A stretch of DNA of 64,000 bases from Corticium candelabrum (Eukaryota > Porifera > Homoscleromorpha > Homosclerophorida > Plakinidae). The position numbers were made by a program, and so were the translations under genes. Shown here in pieces: positions 36,099 through 49,822 of the stretch (its first letter is position 1; each line of letters opens with the position of its first letter). The notes below the pieces were generated by a model. That model saw nothing but the letters and a program-made list of their open reading frames with translations, was not told the DNA's origin and did no database searches. Location: positions 9,807,306 to 9,871,305 of the forward strand of contig NC_085085.1 in NCBI RefSeq assembly GCF_963422355.1, written 5' to 3'.

Positions 36099-39000
36099 TC
36101 AAACATCTGGTCTGTCTGATTTCTCCTGCTCTTCTTTGCTTTGTGACACTTCCTGGATGACTCCCCTCTTGCGTTTGAATTTCATCAGGACTTTCTTCAG
36201 CCGTTTAAGGAATGCATCAACCTCATCTTTGGTCATTCCAATGGCAGCTGCTGCTGTTAAGTAGGGTGATGGATAATGATTGGAGTGAGCTCCCCAGTTA
36301 ATGAATGTGTATGACCCAATTGTCCGACGTGATCCTGAGGCAACAACCCTGCCACACAGATACAACTGCCCACATAACCATATTGCTTCTTCAACAGGAC
36401 AACAACGACAACACAATAATTAATACTAATGGAACAATATCATTGTAGATACTTACCATGTAGGTGTGTACTTTATACCATGGTCACGTAATGTGCGACC
36501 AGTCACAAGCACGTTTAGATGGTCTATATTATGATGTAATGCACAGCAAGTGTGTAATAAGTTACTTCCAGTTAATATCACACTCTCACTTATTGTCACG
36601 TGACCAAGGTATAAATAACTTATCGTATGATTAGTATGCTATACGGCTTTATATCAGCACTCAGAGCGGCCTTATAGCCCTAAGCTTTGCCTTGGGTGAT
36701 AATACTGCCCCTTTGTGCTTGTAAATGCCATATAGCATGCTAATCATACGATAACCTATACTTATAATGTACTAGTACTACTATTTTTTAGAAATGAAAT
36801 GAAACAGTTACACAAATGGGGTATTCTTGTGATCATCATTAATCATGCAAGAGCTATGCAAGGCTAGTTTCTACCACGGACAGTCATATATTGACTTGGT
36901 GGACAGATTCTCATCCACCTGAGACTCTAAAACATCAGCACCACTTCCATATAATGTCCTGAGCTGTCATTAATTGAAGAGCTATTTGTTGTGTAGCAAG
37001 CAGACAAAAAACAAGAACTTAACATATTGACCTATTGTTACAAACTGGAATGAGCACATGCACTGCACCGGTCATTACTGTAGCCCTAACGCATGCGCGC
37101 CTCAGGTTAATGAATTGCTTTCATGTCTACAACCACATAACAGCAAGCTCCTTGCTATTACTGTTGTGGTGTTATATTGCCTGAATCCTCGACATATGGT
37201 GTAGTGCTCAAGTCTCCTCCTATCAGTATTGCCCATTGTTTGATGTCACATTACTGGTAAGAAGCTCAACACAAAATTGTGTGTAGCAGAGTCCACCTAC
37301 CTTGCGCCTGACACAAATCTTGTGAATAGCATACTGCCAAGCTCTGTAGTTTCTGTGGGATCCACCTCATCGGTGTCACCTGCAAGAGCCTTTGACTTCG
37401 TGGCTTCTCCAACTATAGTTTCTAAACTCAGTGCTAAGAAAGCAAAGAGAGAACAAGTCAACAATGGACAGCACACAAAGATATCAAATTGTTGCACGAG
37501 GTTGCTAACAATGTATGTATTATGTATCTACGAAAGTTGCAGTTATGATGGAACAGTGGTGATAAGAATAACCAGGATGTCAATAGATTTGACATATTTA
37601 CACAATTAATTCCTGATCCTTTGGACTATGAAGTAATACCTAGTAAGATTGCATACTGCAAATGGTGACAAAATTTGACATTTTGAATGCAGAGACATGG
37701 TGCAAGCTCTGTCCTATTTGTCATTGGTAGAAGCTGTTGTGCTGGTGCTATGGCCCCCTGTATTATGATACTGAAGATATCATTGGCCCAACCAACATTT
37801 TCTAATTTTTGGCTTTACGTGTTAAAAATTAGCTGCAAAGTCTAGGTGCAAAAATAGGTCAACTTAAGATACATCACCTGGACCTTGCAGCATTCCAAAA
37901 TTCATGAGTACACATAACTTGTTTGCAAGCATTACTTACCCAATGATATCGGATTGTTTTTCGTTTTCAGTAATTTCTCACCATGACTTTCAGCTACAGA
38001 TGAGAGACCAGCTGATAGATATTCATACACCTCCTACCAATACTATTACATTCAGTACGACTTCATTGAGAAACAATAATCATTTCTATATTGACCTTCC
38101 TTTGGCTCAATAGTTTCCTGTAGCCGCTTGCTCCAAGTGAAAGTAATGTAATGAAAACATCAATAGATGGTGTAGCCGATGCTCTCCCTTCATATTCCGA
38201 CAGTCAGAACTGAAGATCTTGGACAGAACATAATAACAAACCTGGATATGTCTGACTGATGTCATCAATAAAATGCTTTTCAAAACCCACGACAATGGCA
38301 CCTCCTACAGGTACTAGAAAGTTCTTGTCTGTACTTTGTACAAAGGCGTCCAAGCGGCCTGTGCGGTGAGCCTTAAAATAAGACAACAAAACAGACTGAA
38401 TTGAGTGCGTGCATATGCAAATAGAAATCGGTCATGTGTCTCGACCTCTTGAATGAGATGCATACATTTTGACGATTGTACTCCATAGGCATTGTTGACA
38501 ATATGTGGTATGTCATACTTCTTGCATAAAGCAGCTAGCTCAACAAGTCTATACAACCAAAAAAACATTTAATTGATACAATTTTGAAGACAAGTCTTCA
38601 ACAGAAAGTTTGCACACAGTAGCTTTCAAGTACAACCTAGCTTGAGTATTAATATTAGAGCATGCAGGGGCCGGGTAATACACTGTAATCACAGGTGTCT
38701 CATAAGGTGTTCCCAATTTCACTGCATGATTTCACATTTATTAAACTAGTATTATCACTGGAGTGCCCAAATTTGCACAAAATGTGTTTTACTATCACGT
38801 AATAAAGTGTACATTAACGCTTGATGATACATAGTGGCTAAACTCATGTAGATATGCACAGCAAGTGGTGTCCTCCACATATCAAACTGAGCATTCTCAT
38901 TCTCTAAATTAGTCGTATCATTCCAAGTTGTAGTGATAATTGCAATTAGCCATGTCCATTCAATACAACAAGGAAGCAGTCAGAAATTCTTATCAAATGG

Positions 39001-42000
39001 TGTTTGGCACGGAACATCAATAAAAATACTAAAATACTGCTGACACCAACATTTTAAATCATAATCGGTCGAAATAAACATGGAATAATATATGCATCAC
39101 TCTCGCATGTGTACAGCCAGAGTGGTAAACAAACGTAGTTGGCACTGGCAACTACAAGACAGTAGTTTGTTTGTAGAACGAGTTGTTGTTTACAGGTCTT
39201 CAAAGCACACTTTCTATGGTATAGTCTAACTGAAGCACTCTCCAAAATGAATTTGATTCATTCCGTTTAGACGTGTCATAGTACTACTGCAGTGTTGATC
39301 CATTTTCTAAGACATACCCACATCCTATCATGTGCTCATGTTGTTGGTATGCTGTAGTCACTAGTTGAGGCCTGGTATTTAATTAGAAATGCTAAAAGCC
39401 CAGAGTCACCTTGCAGTTAAATCATGCTGACAGCAATACATGACCAGGCAGCAAAGCAAGAAAGCAGTAGTTTCCATGGATCTCTTTGTCTCCTCAAATT
39501 CTAAGCACAGGGTACAGCCACGTACTATGTAGAAAGGTATACACAATTAATTGATATTTATACACTTAGTAGCTGACACGTTTAAGTATACATAATATTA
39601 ATTACCTACAATTAATTTCCCATTACATTTTCAAACTGCTCTCCACTTGGATATGATTCTCCAAATTGAAACTGCATGGCTCTCAAGTAAATATGTAAAT
39701 ACGAGCATCCTGCACAGTAGCAAAATTCTTACCCTACTCGCCATGAATCTAAGTGTTGTCGCATGCTTTTCCTGAACAGTGATTTGATAACTTGATTTAG
39801 CAATATGTTATACAGATACTTTTATTGATACCGTTACAGTGGTAGTAGCAGTAGTGGATCTTACATATATAGGTATGCAGGTATAGAATTGTACATACGT
39901 AATATGTACAATTTTTCAAATACATCATTTGCAGTAAATGCTATACCAACTACAACTGGTCTGGCATATACAAGGAGTTTAATTAAATGCTCACCTCATT
40001 GAATCAGTTACTACTAGTTAGGACAAAAAGATTGAAAGCTAGGTAATACAGTACCTGTCTGCTGCACGAGGTGCAAAACAACTTGTAGTTGAGTGAAGAC
40101 ATAGTATAGACTCAGAGCCTAATTCCTGTATTTTCTCTTCCACAGCAGCCACATCCGTCCGAAGTTCATCTCCTTCCAACACATTCTCCACAACTACTGG
40201 CTCAAATCCTGGTGTAATATGAGGACAACACAAATCACATAAAAAGCATAGTCAATACACAAATTATTTACAAATAACAAATTATAAAATTAAGAATATA
40301 TTTCTCGTAATTCTAAATTAATAATTACTCTTACAGCTAAATAAAACAATTCATCTAATGAACAATCAATATGTAGAATCAATATGCGTTCTGTACTACC
40401 TGAATTATCTCTTGGGGTTAACTGTTTCAACCATGGCCAGAAAAGGCGAATTATTAGAGAGGGGAACTATTCAAGAGAGTGGGATAATTTGAGGTAGTAA
40501 GGTATCATCTGTGTTAGTACATTAGCATAAGCTCACCTGCTGTTATCATGCTCTTGAAGCACGACTTCTGATCAATACGAGGCCAAATGATATACTTAGC
40601 TTTAGGTCGTTTGATTCTGAGAGTCAGAAACGTAAGGACAAGACTCATGCCAGTAGCTACGGGTAGTAGCACACAAGCTGCAGCAGATCTCACACCTTCA
40701 AACAACTCAGTTACCTTTCATCATAATCTCACATGCATACATTGTATTTGTATCAATAGTTATAACCTGCTAGTTTGATTGTGTCAAGTACCAAGCAGTT
40801 TGTTAGACGCATAAGAAGTGATGAACCAGCTGCTTTTGGCTGTATCGCTGTTATGTCTCCAGAACGACCAACACCATGACCTAGCCTGTAAGCATAGAAC
40901 TGTGTTCAGTTCCAAAAAATGACAAAAGTGAAACAATCAACCATCCATCCAAATCTATGCTGACAAGTACACCTACAAAACTAATGCTTACGTATAACGA
41001 GCATTTATCAATTTATCAATTACTGTGGTTTTTAAAAAATGTCAATTACTGTTTATGCCGTGTCTCTACAGGCACTGAAATGATGCCAGTTATATCAGCA
41101 TTGATCATATTTTGATTCACTGAGCAGACATTCTTCCATCATGAAGAGTACAAGTACCTAAATGTTTAGAGTGACAAAGCATAACATGTGTGAGAGTGTG
41201 GTTGAAGGTTGATATACATTCATAAGCTAGCACACTGTCTGTTAGCGGTGGCAGATTTCAGTTGACATCTAAATCAATCCACCTACCATTGCATACCACT
41301 ACAAATGCAGGTGAGCTACTAACAAGTCAGAACTGCCAAATTCCTGAGTTTTGTGCAATGCAGTGAGTGAAATTTGGCGTAAATAACACTAGAAATAAAA
41401 GCACTTACAAAATCAACTCTGTTTACCTAAAATGACGACGTGCAACAAAATCACTTGCAATTCTTGCTTCCCTCTCTCCTGCACCAATGTTGCCTGCAAC
41501 ATAAACCAGAAAATTGAACACAAAAACAATCAGAAAGTAAAAATGTACATTAAATAATATAATGTACATAAAAAGTTTGATGGCACTTAATCAGTGTTTC
41601 CACTGGAAATCTTTGATTAGTAGCCACTTGGCTAAAGAAGTTTGTTTGTTTGTAGCCAAGCAGTTTATTTCAAAGCCAAGAAAAATTGCCCAAACATCAA
41701 ACAGATAATGATTAATCTAAAAAAACAACAATTACAATTGATTCAAGTTTAACCTGGTCTGACAGACAGGCAACATTGATCAATGGTCACATCAAGTGTA
41801 CTGCTAATCTGACACAAGTTGTGCTCAAAGAAACGTGACTTTGGATACTGTGGTAAGACTAAGTCCACAAACCAGACTTCAAGCGTTCAGTGGCATCCTT
41901 CTTGGCTAGTTATACCAAAATTTAAAAGTTCTGTCAAAATCAAAGTCTGGAAGTCTTGGCTATTCTGTGCTCACCATAATTGAGGTCATCATTCCCGTCC

Positions 42001-45000
42001 TCTTTCTCATGGTTTCTGCCATCAGTCTGATTCTGTTTTACTTCCGCACAGTCATCTTCAGAACCTCAGTTCTAGTCGAGTGCACCTGCTATGTGCAGAA
42101 CATAGATAGAGCATGTGCAATAGATTGGTCTTGTAGTGAAACTCCAATGCATTGTGCTAATTGCCATTCTTGGCGGACCGTTAACGACTATGCTTGCAAG
42201 ATCCATAGAAAGGCATACACCGAACACTGCAACAGTTTAGCCAAATTGGCGAGTAGGCATTACCATTTATCGCCAGCGACATCTGTTTGTAGCATTTGGC
42301 TATTTGGCGGTGGGCCAGCGGAAACACTGACTTAATTCATGACATTGCATATTAATGATCAAAAATGTATCAGTGTTCTCCCAAGAATCTCCCAGCATAG
42401 TAACCCACTATTCCTTAGTGGTCATAGTCAGTAAGTGGTACATACATATGTGAAATGGAGAACAAGCCGTCATGATGCTCTGTGTGATGTCTTCTTTCAC
42501 GCTCTTTCAGTACAATGCTAACTGTCAAAGAGAACAAAGCTGCTCAGTCGGCAACAACATGCATCCAGGAGATGTCTTTGTAGTATATACATTGGATGAA
42601 CTTGAATTGTGTTATATTTCAGTCATTGACCAGCATTTAGGACTAGCCAGTCATTCTTGAAATAGATCGACTTGAGTTAACAGCAAGACCGGCTAAGCTC
42701 GTGCTAAAGACATAGTTACTTGTAACATCTGGCGACGAGGATAACGGCAGTATTTGGACAAATAGCGAAGTTTGACGAATCAAAGGAGGAACGGCCACTT
42801 TATGCAGAAAAGTTAGAACAATACTTCGCAGCGAATGGCGTAGACGACGCTGATAGACAAAGAGCTATTCTATTAAGTGTGATTGGAACTCACACGTATC
42901 AAATTTTACGATTTTTAGTGGCCTAAAGAGAAGTCGGTCAACGAAATACTACTGGTGTTGACAGAACACTTCGACCCAAGCCATCAGTAATAGTACAACA
43001 ATTTGGATTGAACAGTCGATCGCGTCAGCAAGGTGAGTCAATCGCTAAATTCACTGCAGAACTGCAGCGACTCAGTAAACATTGCGGAATTCGGCGCGGT
43101 GCTTAGTGATATGCTACAAGACAGACTAGTCGTAGGAATAATAAATGACCGTATACAGTGACAACTGTCGACAGAAAAAGAGCTGACATTCAAGAGGGCG
43201 TATGAATTAGCGATTACACAAGAAACAGCTGAAAAGAATACCACAGAGCTAAAGCAGAAGGAAGTAATGAACGCCTGGCAACCCAGAAGGAGAGTCCGTA
43301 CACCAGTTACACAAGTAGCCTGTACACCAGTTACAGAAGCAAGGAGTACCCAAAGCAAGTCACAGACGGACTGACAAGATATCCTGTTGTTGCTATCGCT
43401 GTGGTAAACAGGGACACAAACAGTTCAAGTGCTGGTTCAAGGATGTCAAATTTTTTTGGTTGCGGCAAAATTGGACATGCAAAGGCTGTCTGTCGCACAG
43501 TGAGAAAAACGGCTCAGAAAGAGGACAGTGCTAGAGGTACAAACAAAATCGGCTATGAGGAGGCACAGTCAGCTACAAATGAGGATGAGGAGGTTGAGTG
43601 GATTAGTGACAATATTCACGCTTTTCACAAAGGAAAAATCCTATGAAGACAACGCTGACTGTACAAGAACAGCCACTCAAGATGGAAATAGACACGGGAG
43701 CGAGTGCCAGTATTGTGCGCAAAACAACATGGAAGTCAGTCCGGAAGGAAGGTGAAGCACCATTGAAAGACACCAGGAAGACACTGATGACATATACTGG
43801 GAACCGGTACCTGTATGTGTAGACACTCTGGATGGATGCCTACTGTCTCTTCCACTTGTAGTAGTGGCAGGCCCTGGCCAGAGTTTATTAGGAAGAGACT
43901 GGACTAGACAAGTACAAATTGATTAAGGAAGAGTTCATCTTTTGGAGGCACACCCTCACCAAGGAAATGTGGAAGACTTATTGTTGTTACACAGTGAAGT
44001 GTTCAGTGGAATGTTAGGCAGATTGAAAAGTGTGAAAGTGAAATTACCAGTGAAAGAAACGACGAGTCCCAAGTTTTACCGACCAAGACAAGTACCGTAT
44101 GCTTTGAGAGAGAAGATAGAACAAGAATTGTTCGACCTCACAAAAGCCAGAATTATTGAGCCAATACACTATTGGAGTGGGTGGCCCCATAGTTCCAGTA
44201 TTGAAAAACAATGAAAAGGTTAGAATCTGTGGAGAATATCGGTTGACAGTGAATCAAGTGTCAAAATGCGATACTTATCTGATTCCACGCATTGAAGACT
44301 TGTTTGCTCAAATAGCTGGAGGACAGCAGTCTAAAACCCTGGATTTGGATAGAGCATATCAACAGCTTGCACTTGATAAGGAATCACGTAAGTATGCCAT
44401 CATCAATACTCACCAGGGATTATATCAGCATAATAGACTACTGTTTGGTGTTCCCTCAGCTCCCGGTATCTTTCAAAGAACAATGCAAACTCTGTTGCAA
44501 GCAATTCCAGAAGTAGTGGTCTACTTAGATGACATATTAATAACAGGAAGAAACAAACAAGAGCATTTGTCTAGCTTAGGTAAGGTGTTGACGAAATTGA
44601 AAGAGGCTGGACTACGGCTGAATAAAGACAAATGCCGGTTCATGCAATCTGAAGTAGTGTATTTGGGACATGTCATTACCAAGACAGGGTTACATCCGGA
44701 CAAGGGACGAATTCAGGCAATAATGGCAGCATCCAGACCACAAAATGTGACAGAATTAAAGCGTACCTAGGATTGCTATCTTATTACGGCAAATTCAAAA
44801 GTTCTAGCTCCACTACATAGATTGCTACAAAAAGGAGTAAAGTGGAACTGGTCATGTGAATAAGAACGAGCTTATCGCCAATCAAAACAACAGTTAGTGT
44901 CAGCCAAAGTGTTAGAACATTTCGATCCACAGCAAGAGTCCGTCGTACCCTGTGATACTTCATCGTACGGTTTAGGTGCTGTATTGGCTCAGAGAGGAAA

Positions 45001-47313
45001 GGACGAAAAAGAACATCCAGTAGCATTTGCATCGAGAACATTGACGAAAGCGGAGAGGAATTATGCACAGGTGGAAAGAGAAGCAATGGCAGTAATTTTT
45101 GGTCTACAAAGATTTCACCAATACCTGTTTGGTAGAGAGTTTGTGCCACTCTCAGACCATACACCACTGGTAGAATTGTTGGAGGGAAACACAATTGAGG
45201 AAGAACAAGCAGAAACAATTAATTTTACAGCAACTGGAATCGTCACCAGTATTGGCAAAAGATGTTAGAAGATGAACAGAACAAGACCCCATACTGTCTA
45301 AGGTATAATATTATGTTCATCATGGTTGGTCCAATAAACCACTAATTGAAGTGCTGACTCCTTACTGGCAAAGAGCAAGTAAATTATCTATAGAAGAGGG
45401 ATGCTTATTATGAGAGTACATGGTGATTGTACCACCACAAGGGTAACAACGAGTTTTGGAGGAGTAATGTGGTACGGATGAAAGGCTTAGCCGGAACAAT
45501 AGTCTGGTGGCCAGGACTGGATGGGGACATTGAATACAAGGTCCTAGGTTGTTCTAGTTGTCTAGAAACAAGGAATGCACCACCAACAGCTCCATTGCAT
45601 CCCTGGTCTTGGCCCCATCAGCTGTGGATGAGGGTGCACGTGGACTACGCTGAATCCTTGCCAGAAAAAATGTTTCTTGTATTCATTGACTCACACTCGA
45701 AGTGGATTGAAGTAGAACCTGTAGAATCAGCAACGATGAAAACTACAGTAAAAAAGTTAAAATATTCTCAACTCATGGAATTCCTGAAAACTGGTATCAG
45801 ACAATGGGTCAGTATTCACTAGTCAAGAGTTTACTGAATTCGTAAAATCAAATGGAAAAGACCACATTAAAACAGCACTGTATCATCCGTCAAGTAATGG
45901 GCTGGAGGAAAGAGCAGTACAGGTATTGATGAAAGGACTGTCTTTAGCAAAACAAGAAACATTGACATATTGCTTGACACAAGTGTTGTTCAGCTACCGG
46001 GTTACATCGCATTCCACAACAGGAATATCACCTGCAGAAATATTAATGGGTTGCAAATTACGATCACGTTTAGATTTGTTACACTCCAACTTGGAGCAAA
46101 CGGTACACAACAAAACAATGGCAACAGATACATTTCTACAAGGTTAACCGGAATAGTATGATAAACTCTACAACGGGGTGAGAGTCTATGTGTACAATTA
46201 CAACAGAGGTCGTCCTTGGGTAGCTGGTGTAGTTCAGTCTACAACAGGCCCCCTATCATACACTATCAAACTGAATGGATGGGAGGATAGTCAAATGACA
46301 CTTGGATCAGATTCGGAAAACCTTACAATCAGAAAGACATGAAAGGGAGGAACCAGAAGACATACTAGTGGAACCAATACATCTACCGAGTAAACCATGT
46401 TCAAGAGCAATGGTATCGGTATCGCCGGGAGAACCCGAACAGTGGGATGTCGCACCAGACTTACCAGAACAACAACAACATGGAGTTGGCAAACAAATAG
46501 AACAGGACGCGATGGTACCATCGCTGGAGATTAGCACAGAACCAGAAGACTTAGAGACACACATGGAACCAACAAGAGCATCAAATCTAGGTGTCGACAA
46601 AAAAAGTGACTCTAGTCTGCCGTTCCAGCAGCAGAAGAAAGTCACCAGACAGACCAAATTTTTACTAGATTAGACTATTGTGTGGTACATCATACATCTT
46701 AATTGTTAATATCAGTCACACAGTTGAGGGGGAGAAGGATGTAGTATATACATCCGGGAATTTGTATAGTGTTACATATCAGTCATTGACCGGCATTTAG
46801 GACTAGCAAGTCGGTCTTGAAATAGAGCAACTTGAGTTAACAGCAAGACCGACTGAGAGTGTGCTAAGAACGCAGTTACTTGTGACAGTCTTCCAACCCT
46901 GATTTCAAACAAGGATCACCCACGTATTTTAATATCTCAGCTCAAAATTCTTTTCAACCACAGTACATCATCAAAGCTGCACACTATGCAGGTGCAGCAG
47001 AAGTAGGTCGGATTGAAAAAGACAGCCATCATGGTGATTTTGTGAAAGCTACTGGTGGCATATCCCACCCACTGGTCTTTGAGACTTTTGGATTGTGGGC
47101 CAGCCATGGTCACCAAGAACATTGCTAGAAGACTTGCCTTTCAAGAAAATATGTCAATGAGCAAGGCTACCACTAACTTGCACAAATAGCTATCTGTTAC
47201 ATTATGGCTATACAATGCCAAGATGATTTTACATACATTGGCATTGGACTGTAGAGAGAGTGCTCTATTAGCCTTCTAGCATGTTCTGTGAGTTTTGATT
47301 AATTAAAAAAGAA

Positions 47314-47352
<39 letters not shown>

Positions 47353-49822
47353 TTGGTCTCAGTAGCCATTGTACACAGAAGTGCTGTTGTATGGGTAGCA
47401 GTAAAGGCTGATTCACACTGAGCACATAATGTAATGTAACGTATTTTATCCACATAGAACCATCTACGTAACATAATGTAACATGCCCTCTAGATAGCAT
47501 TCACATTGATCTTCTCATATACGTTCAGCATCCCATACATGACGTCACGCATGGAAAATTTCATCACATTTAAGCAGAGGAAACTTTGTTTCTTGCTGCT
47601 TCTTCTTATTTCTCGGAGACAAAGGAGAAAAGTACACGAAACAAAATGTGGATTAGATAAAGTTTCCAGTGCAGGCAGGCTCTAGGGAAATACCACGCCC
47701 TATTCAATGAAATAACATGACCAACCACATCGTACAAACACGGCTACTAACGTACAAGGTCAATAAGCCACTCATCGGTATCCATCTTACAGCAGTAAAA
47801 TGCGCATACTCAGAAGAGACACCCACACACTGCTCCATGATTGGACAATTGCTTGCGTCAACCGGGAAAAGTTGAATCCATCTCAGCATCTTACATTATG
47901 TTTCGAAAATCAATACAGTACGTTATGACAACAAATTTGTCAGTGTGAATGATCTTGCATAACGTAAAGTCACCTTACGTTACATTACGTTACATTAAGC
48001 GCTCAGTGTGAATCAGCCTTAAGGTCCTCACGTAGTGAACCCTAATTACATGGGTGTTTCAGCTAAATTAATTTATTGATATCAAACATTATGACACTAT
48101 GCATTGTTGCTCTCCTTCTTTCAAATCTTGGAAAATGCAGTCATTGTAGAAATGTCCATGTTGGAAATAGAAAAATGTGTAAGCAGAAAAACAGCGAAAA
48201 AAGCTTCAACCTCATAGTACAAGTAACAGTAATACAAGAATCACTGAACTGGCAGCATAAGAATGAGTTGCCTTTTGTATATATTCAGTAAATCCTTTAA
48301 ATTACCCAAATGTTGTTTCATCAATCCACTATAATTGTGCCAACAAAGGCATCTTGAAATAACCACCATTTCCAATGTCATGACTATGCAGTATTATTCC
48401 AAATTTTACAAAAAAATACATATTTTTTCTTAACTTACGTTAATTAACTTGAGATACTAATGTGCCTCTCTCCTAATTTATTTCTATGTTATTGACAAAT
48501 TCACCCTCTGTGAAAGTAAGCAAAGTATATGTCACCACAACTGGCCTCTCAATAACCAAGCTGCTAAACAAGTCTCAGAAAAACCCATGTTTCCATAAAT
48601 TCTATATGGCAGTGGATGTCAATCTACAAACATTTAGCCAGTTCTGAACAGCATACACCACCAGGAAGACAATGACTTCCTTGTCAACAGTCTTCAGATC
48701 ATGCCACCTACTAGTAGATCACAACTACTAGAAACTCACCACTAATGATATGTCTCAGAAACACAGCAGTAGGTCCGGTTGGTCCAGTTTCAACTGGACC
48801 ACTTTCAATATTTGTTATCTTTCAACAACGAACCATTCCCAGCAACTTCCGGAATAAGGCATTGAATAAATGAGTTTATTTAATCACTCTGAGACAGCCT
48901 CACATGAAGTGCCTGCAGCCCCATAGATTAGAAGCAAAAGCATACAGCTCGTAGAACTGTTCATTCTGGTTTTAGAAAAGCAGATAGTAAGTGGAACCAG
49001 GTGGTGTTGCTTCTGTCACCTCCTTCCAATTTCTCATCGCCTTATAAGCTTTTTGTTTCCTAAGAGACCCTTCTGGAAGTCTAACCCTGTACTGCATCGT
49101 ACACTGCACAGACCCAATGCATGGTTTTATACCTGGCCGAACTTTCACTACGACGTCAATGATGCTCAGGACGTTGCAATCTGTCTATATTACTATGTAA
49201 CACAAGAAAAGCTAATCTTATGTGTCTGTCGGCACATGCGAGTCTGTGCGTGCTTGCCAATTTTCAACCAAACCACTTCCAAACTGTCGACTAATGCCCT
49301 GTGTCTACTCTAAGGCACAAAAAGAACAAAATATACATCATTCTTGTTGTCAGTACCAGAAATTAACCAGAACTCTATCGACTAAGACTAGTTATTGTTA
49401 TTATTAATATTCTACCAATACTAATAATAATAATAACAATAATTTTAATTTTAAATTATTATATAGTTATTATCATTTAGACTATCCCAATTAGTTAGCA
49501 TTTATTCTACCTTGAAAGTTATTGCTGTCCATCATTGCTAATTCATAAAGGAAGCCTTCAATTGCAGCATCATCCCAACCATCTGGGGGCAACTTGCGCT
49601 GTTAAGAGCAAACGATGCTATACAATTGCAACGTAGTCGGTCAATTGTTTGCAAAAAAAGACAAATTGACGTGTAGACCTACATCTAGCCATCTAGAAAG
49701 TAGTCTACCTGTTCAAGAAGTTGCTTCACTTGATTCTCTCGTGAATTTCTAGCATCTCGCGCCTGCTTGATGTAAGGAGAGGGCACAATAGACTCTGCCA
49801 TAGAGAGATTTGATGAGTTCAT
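36099..49822 (-). CDS. SEPSECS: SEPSECS: O-phosphoseryl-tRNA(Sec) selenium transferase (12 exons, 500 aa)
   Basis: A PLP enzyme that converts phosphoseryl-tRNA(Sec) to selenocysteyl-tRNA with selenophosphate, the last step of eukaryotic selenocysteine synthesis. Exons (high to low): 49822-49709, 49598-49511, 41493-41427, 40885-40767, 40695-40537, 40208-40055, 38548-38446, 38371-38242, 38187-38096, 38033-37940, 37433-37301, 36348-36099. All phases agree; 500 aa against about 501 in human. Landmarks: [36 protein letters not shown], phosphate loop [70 protein letters not shown], the PLP lysine in [27 protein letters not shown] chose ATG 49822 (MNSSNLS) because length and spacing match other animals; ATG 49801 is the alternative. 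Intron 2 is 8 kb and full of mobile DNA. Implies the organism makes selenoproteins. Confidence 0.97.
36472..36614. repeat. Hairpin MITE-like repeat (143 bp) in last SEPSECS intron
   Basis: TTATACCATGGTCACGTAATG at the left pairs, with a few mismatches, with the inverted ATTGTCACGTGACCAAGGTA at the right. No coding sequence. Confidence 0.65.
36621..36753. repeat. Hairpin MITE-like repeat (133 bp) next to the previous one
   Basis: Left arm TATCGTATGATTAGTATGCT (36621) pairs inverted with AGCATGCTAATCATACGATA (ending 36753) over about 27 bp with two or three mismatches. Probably a separate short DNA element. Confidence 0.75.
41592..42329. mobile_element. hAT-like nonautonomous element (738 bp) in SEPSECS intron 2
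   Basis: Ends CAGTGTTTCCACTGG (41592-41606) and CCAGCGGAAACACTG (42315-42329) are inverted repeats with one mismatch. A 7 bp direct repeat ACTTAAT abuts both ends (41585-41591, 42330-42336). A + frame of 122 codons inside (41967-42335) has no recognised domain. CAGTG termini fit hAT. Confidence 0.85.
42579..42727 (+). repeat. 5' LTR of gypsy element
   Basis: 149 bp, TG...CA termini; the 3' copy shares TGTAGTATATACAT, CATTTAGGACTAGC and GTTACTTGT in the same order. Confidence 0.9.
43401..43755 (+). pseudogene. gypsy gag C-terminus / protease start
   Basis: A short open frame with a zinc-knuckle remnant ([12 protein letters not shown]; the first Cys of the knuckle is replaced by Phe). The neighbouring frame directly upstream has an intact knuckle ([14 protein letters not shown]). 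The protease motif DTGAS follows in another frame near 43693. Confidence 0.7.
44156..44770 (+). pseudogene. gypsy reverse transcriptase fragment
   Basis: 204 open codons with RT blocks: [71 protein letters not shown] (catalytic DD) and [11 protein letters not shown]. Shifted out of frame with protease upstream and RNase H downstream. Confidence 0.9.
44897..46161 (+). pseudogene. gypsy RNase H and integrase fragments
   Basis: 44897-45268 encodes RNase H ([14 protein letters not shown]..., [20 protein letters not shown]). 45427-45822 encodes integrase with a zinc-binding remnant (CSSCLETRN) and the first part of the catalytic core ([20 protein letters not shown]). 45926-46161 encodes the C-terminal integrase region ([20 protein letters not shown]). 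Frames are interrupted between blocks. Confidence 0.88.
46740..46887 (+). repeat. 3' LTR of gypsy element
   Basis: 148 bp; flanked on the right by the GTCTT target duplication. Confidence 0.9.
47316..47349. repeat. (TA)n microsatellite
   Basis: About 32 bp of uninterrupted TA units in SEPSECS intron 2. Confidence 0.9.
47405..48019. mobile_element. PIF/Harbinger-like MITE (615 bp) in SEPSECS intron 2
   Basis: AGGCTGATTCACACTGAGC (47405-47423) and GCTCAGTGTGAATCAGCCT (48001-48019) are perfect inverted repeats. Both sides have TAA (47402-47404, 48020-48022), fitting the 3 bp TWA target duplication of PIF/Harbinger. Subterminal TAATGTAACGT / ACGTTACATTA motifs are also inverted. No transposase. 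Confidence 0.88.
48023..49510. other. Remainder of SEPSECS intron 2, no recognised gene
   Basis: AT-rich intron with no frame carrying a known domain. A perfect short hairpin GGTCCAGTT-TC-AACTGGACC lies at 48781-48800, and an AT-rich (TAA)n-like stretch at 49393-49470. Confidence 0.5.

Larger units (their letters stand above)
42579..46887 (+). mobile_element. Full-length defective Ty3/gypsy retrotransposon in SEPSECS intron 2
   Basis: LTRs at 42579-42727 and 46740-46887 (TGTAGT..TAACA/GACA), with a perfect 5 bp target duplication GTCTT (42574-42578, 46888-46892). The sequence after the 5' LTR (TCTGGCGACGAGG) is the presumed primer site; a purine tract GAGGGGGAGAAGGA (46726-46739) precedes the 3' LTR. 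Internal order gag (42750-43650; zinc knuckle C-X2-C-X4-H-X4-C near 43390 and a second, damaged one near 43460), protease (DTGAS near 43693), reverse transcriptase (44160-44760; YLDDIL near 44523), RNase H (44897-45230), integrase (45480-46150). Many stops and frameshifts make it inactive. LTRs differ at a number of sites, so the insertion is not recent. Antisense to SEPSECS. Confidence 0.93.
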
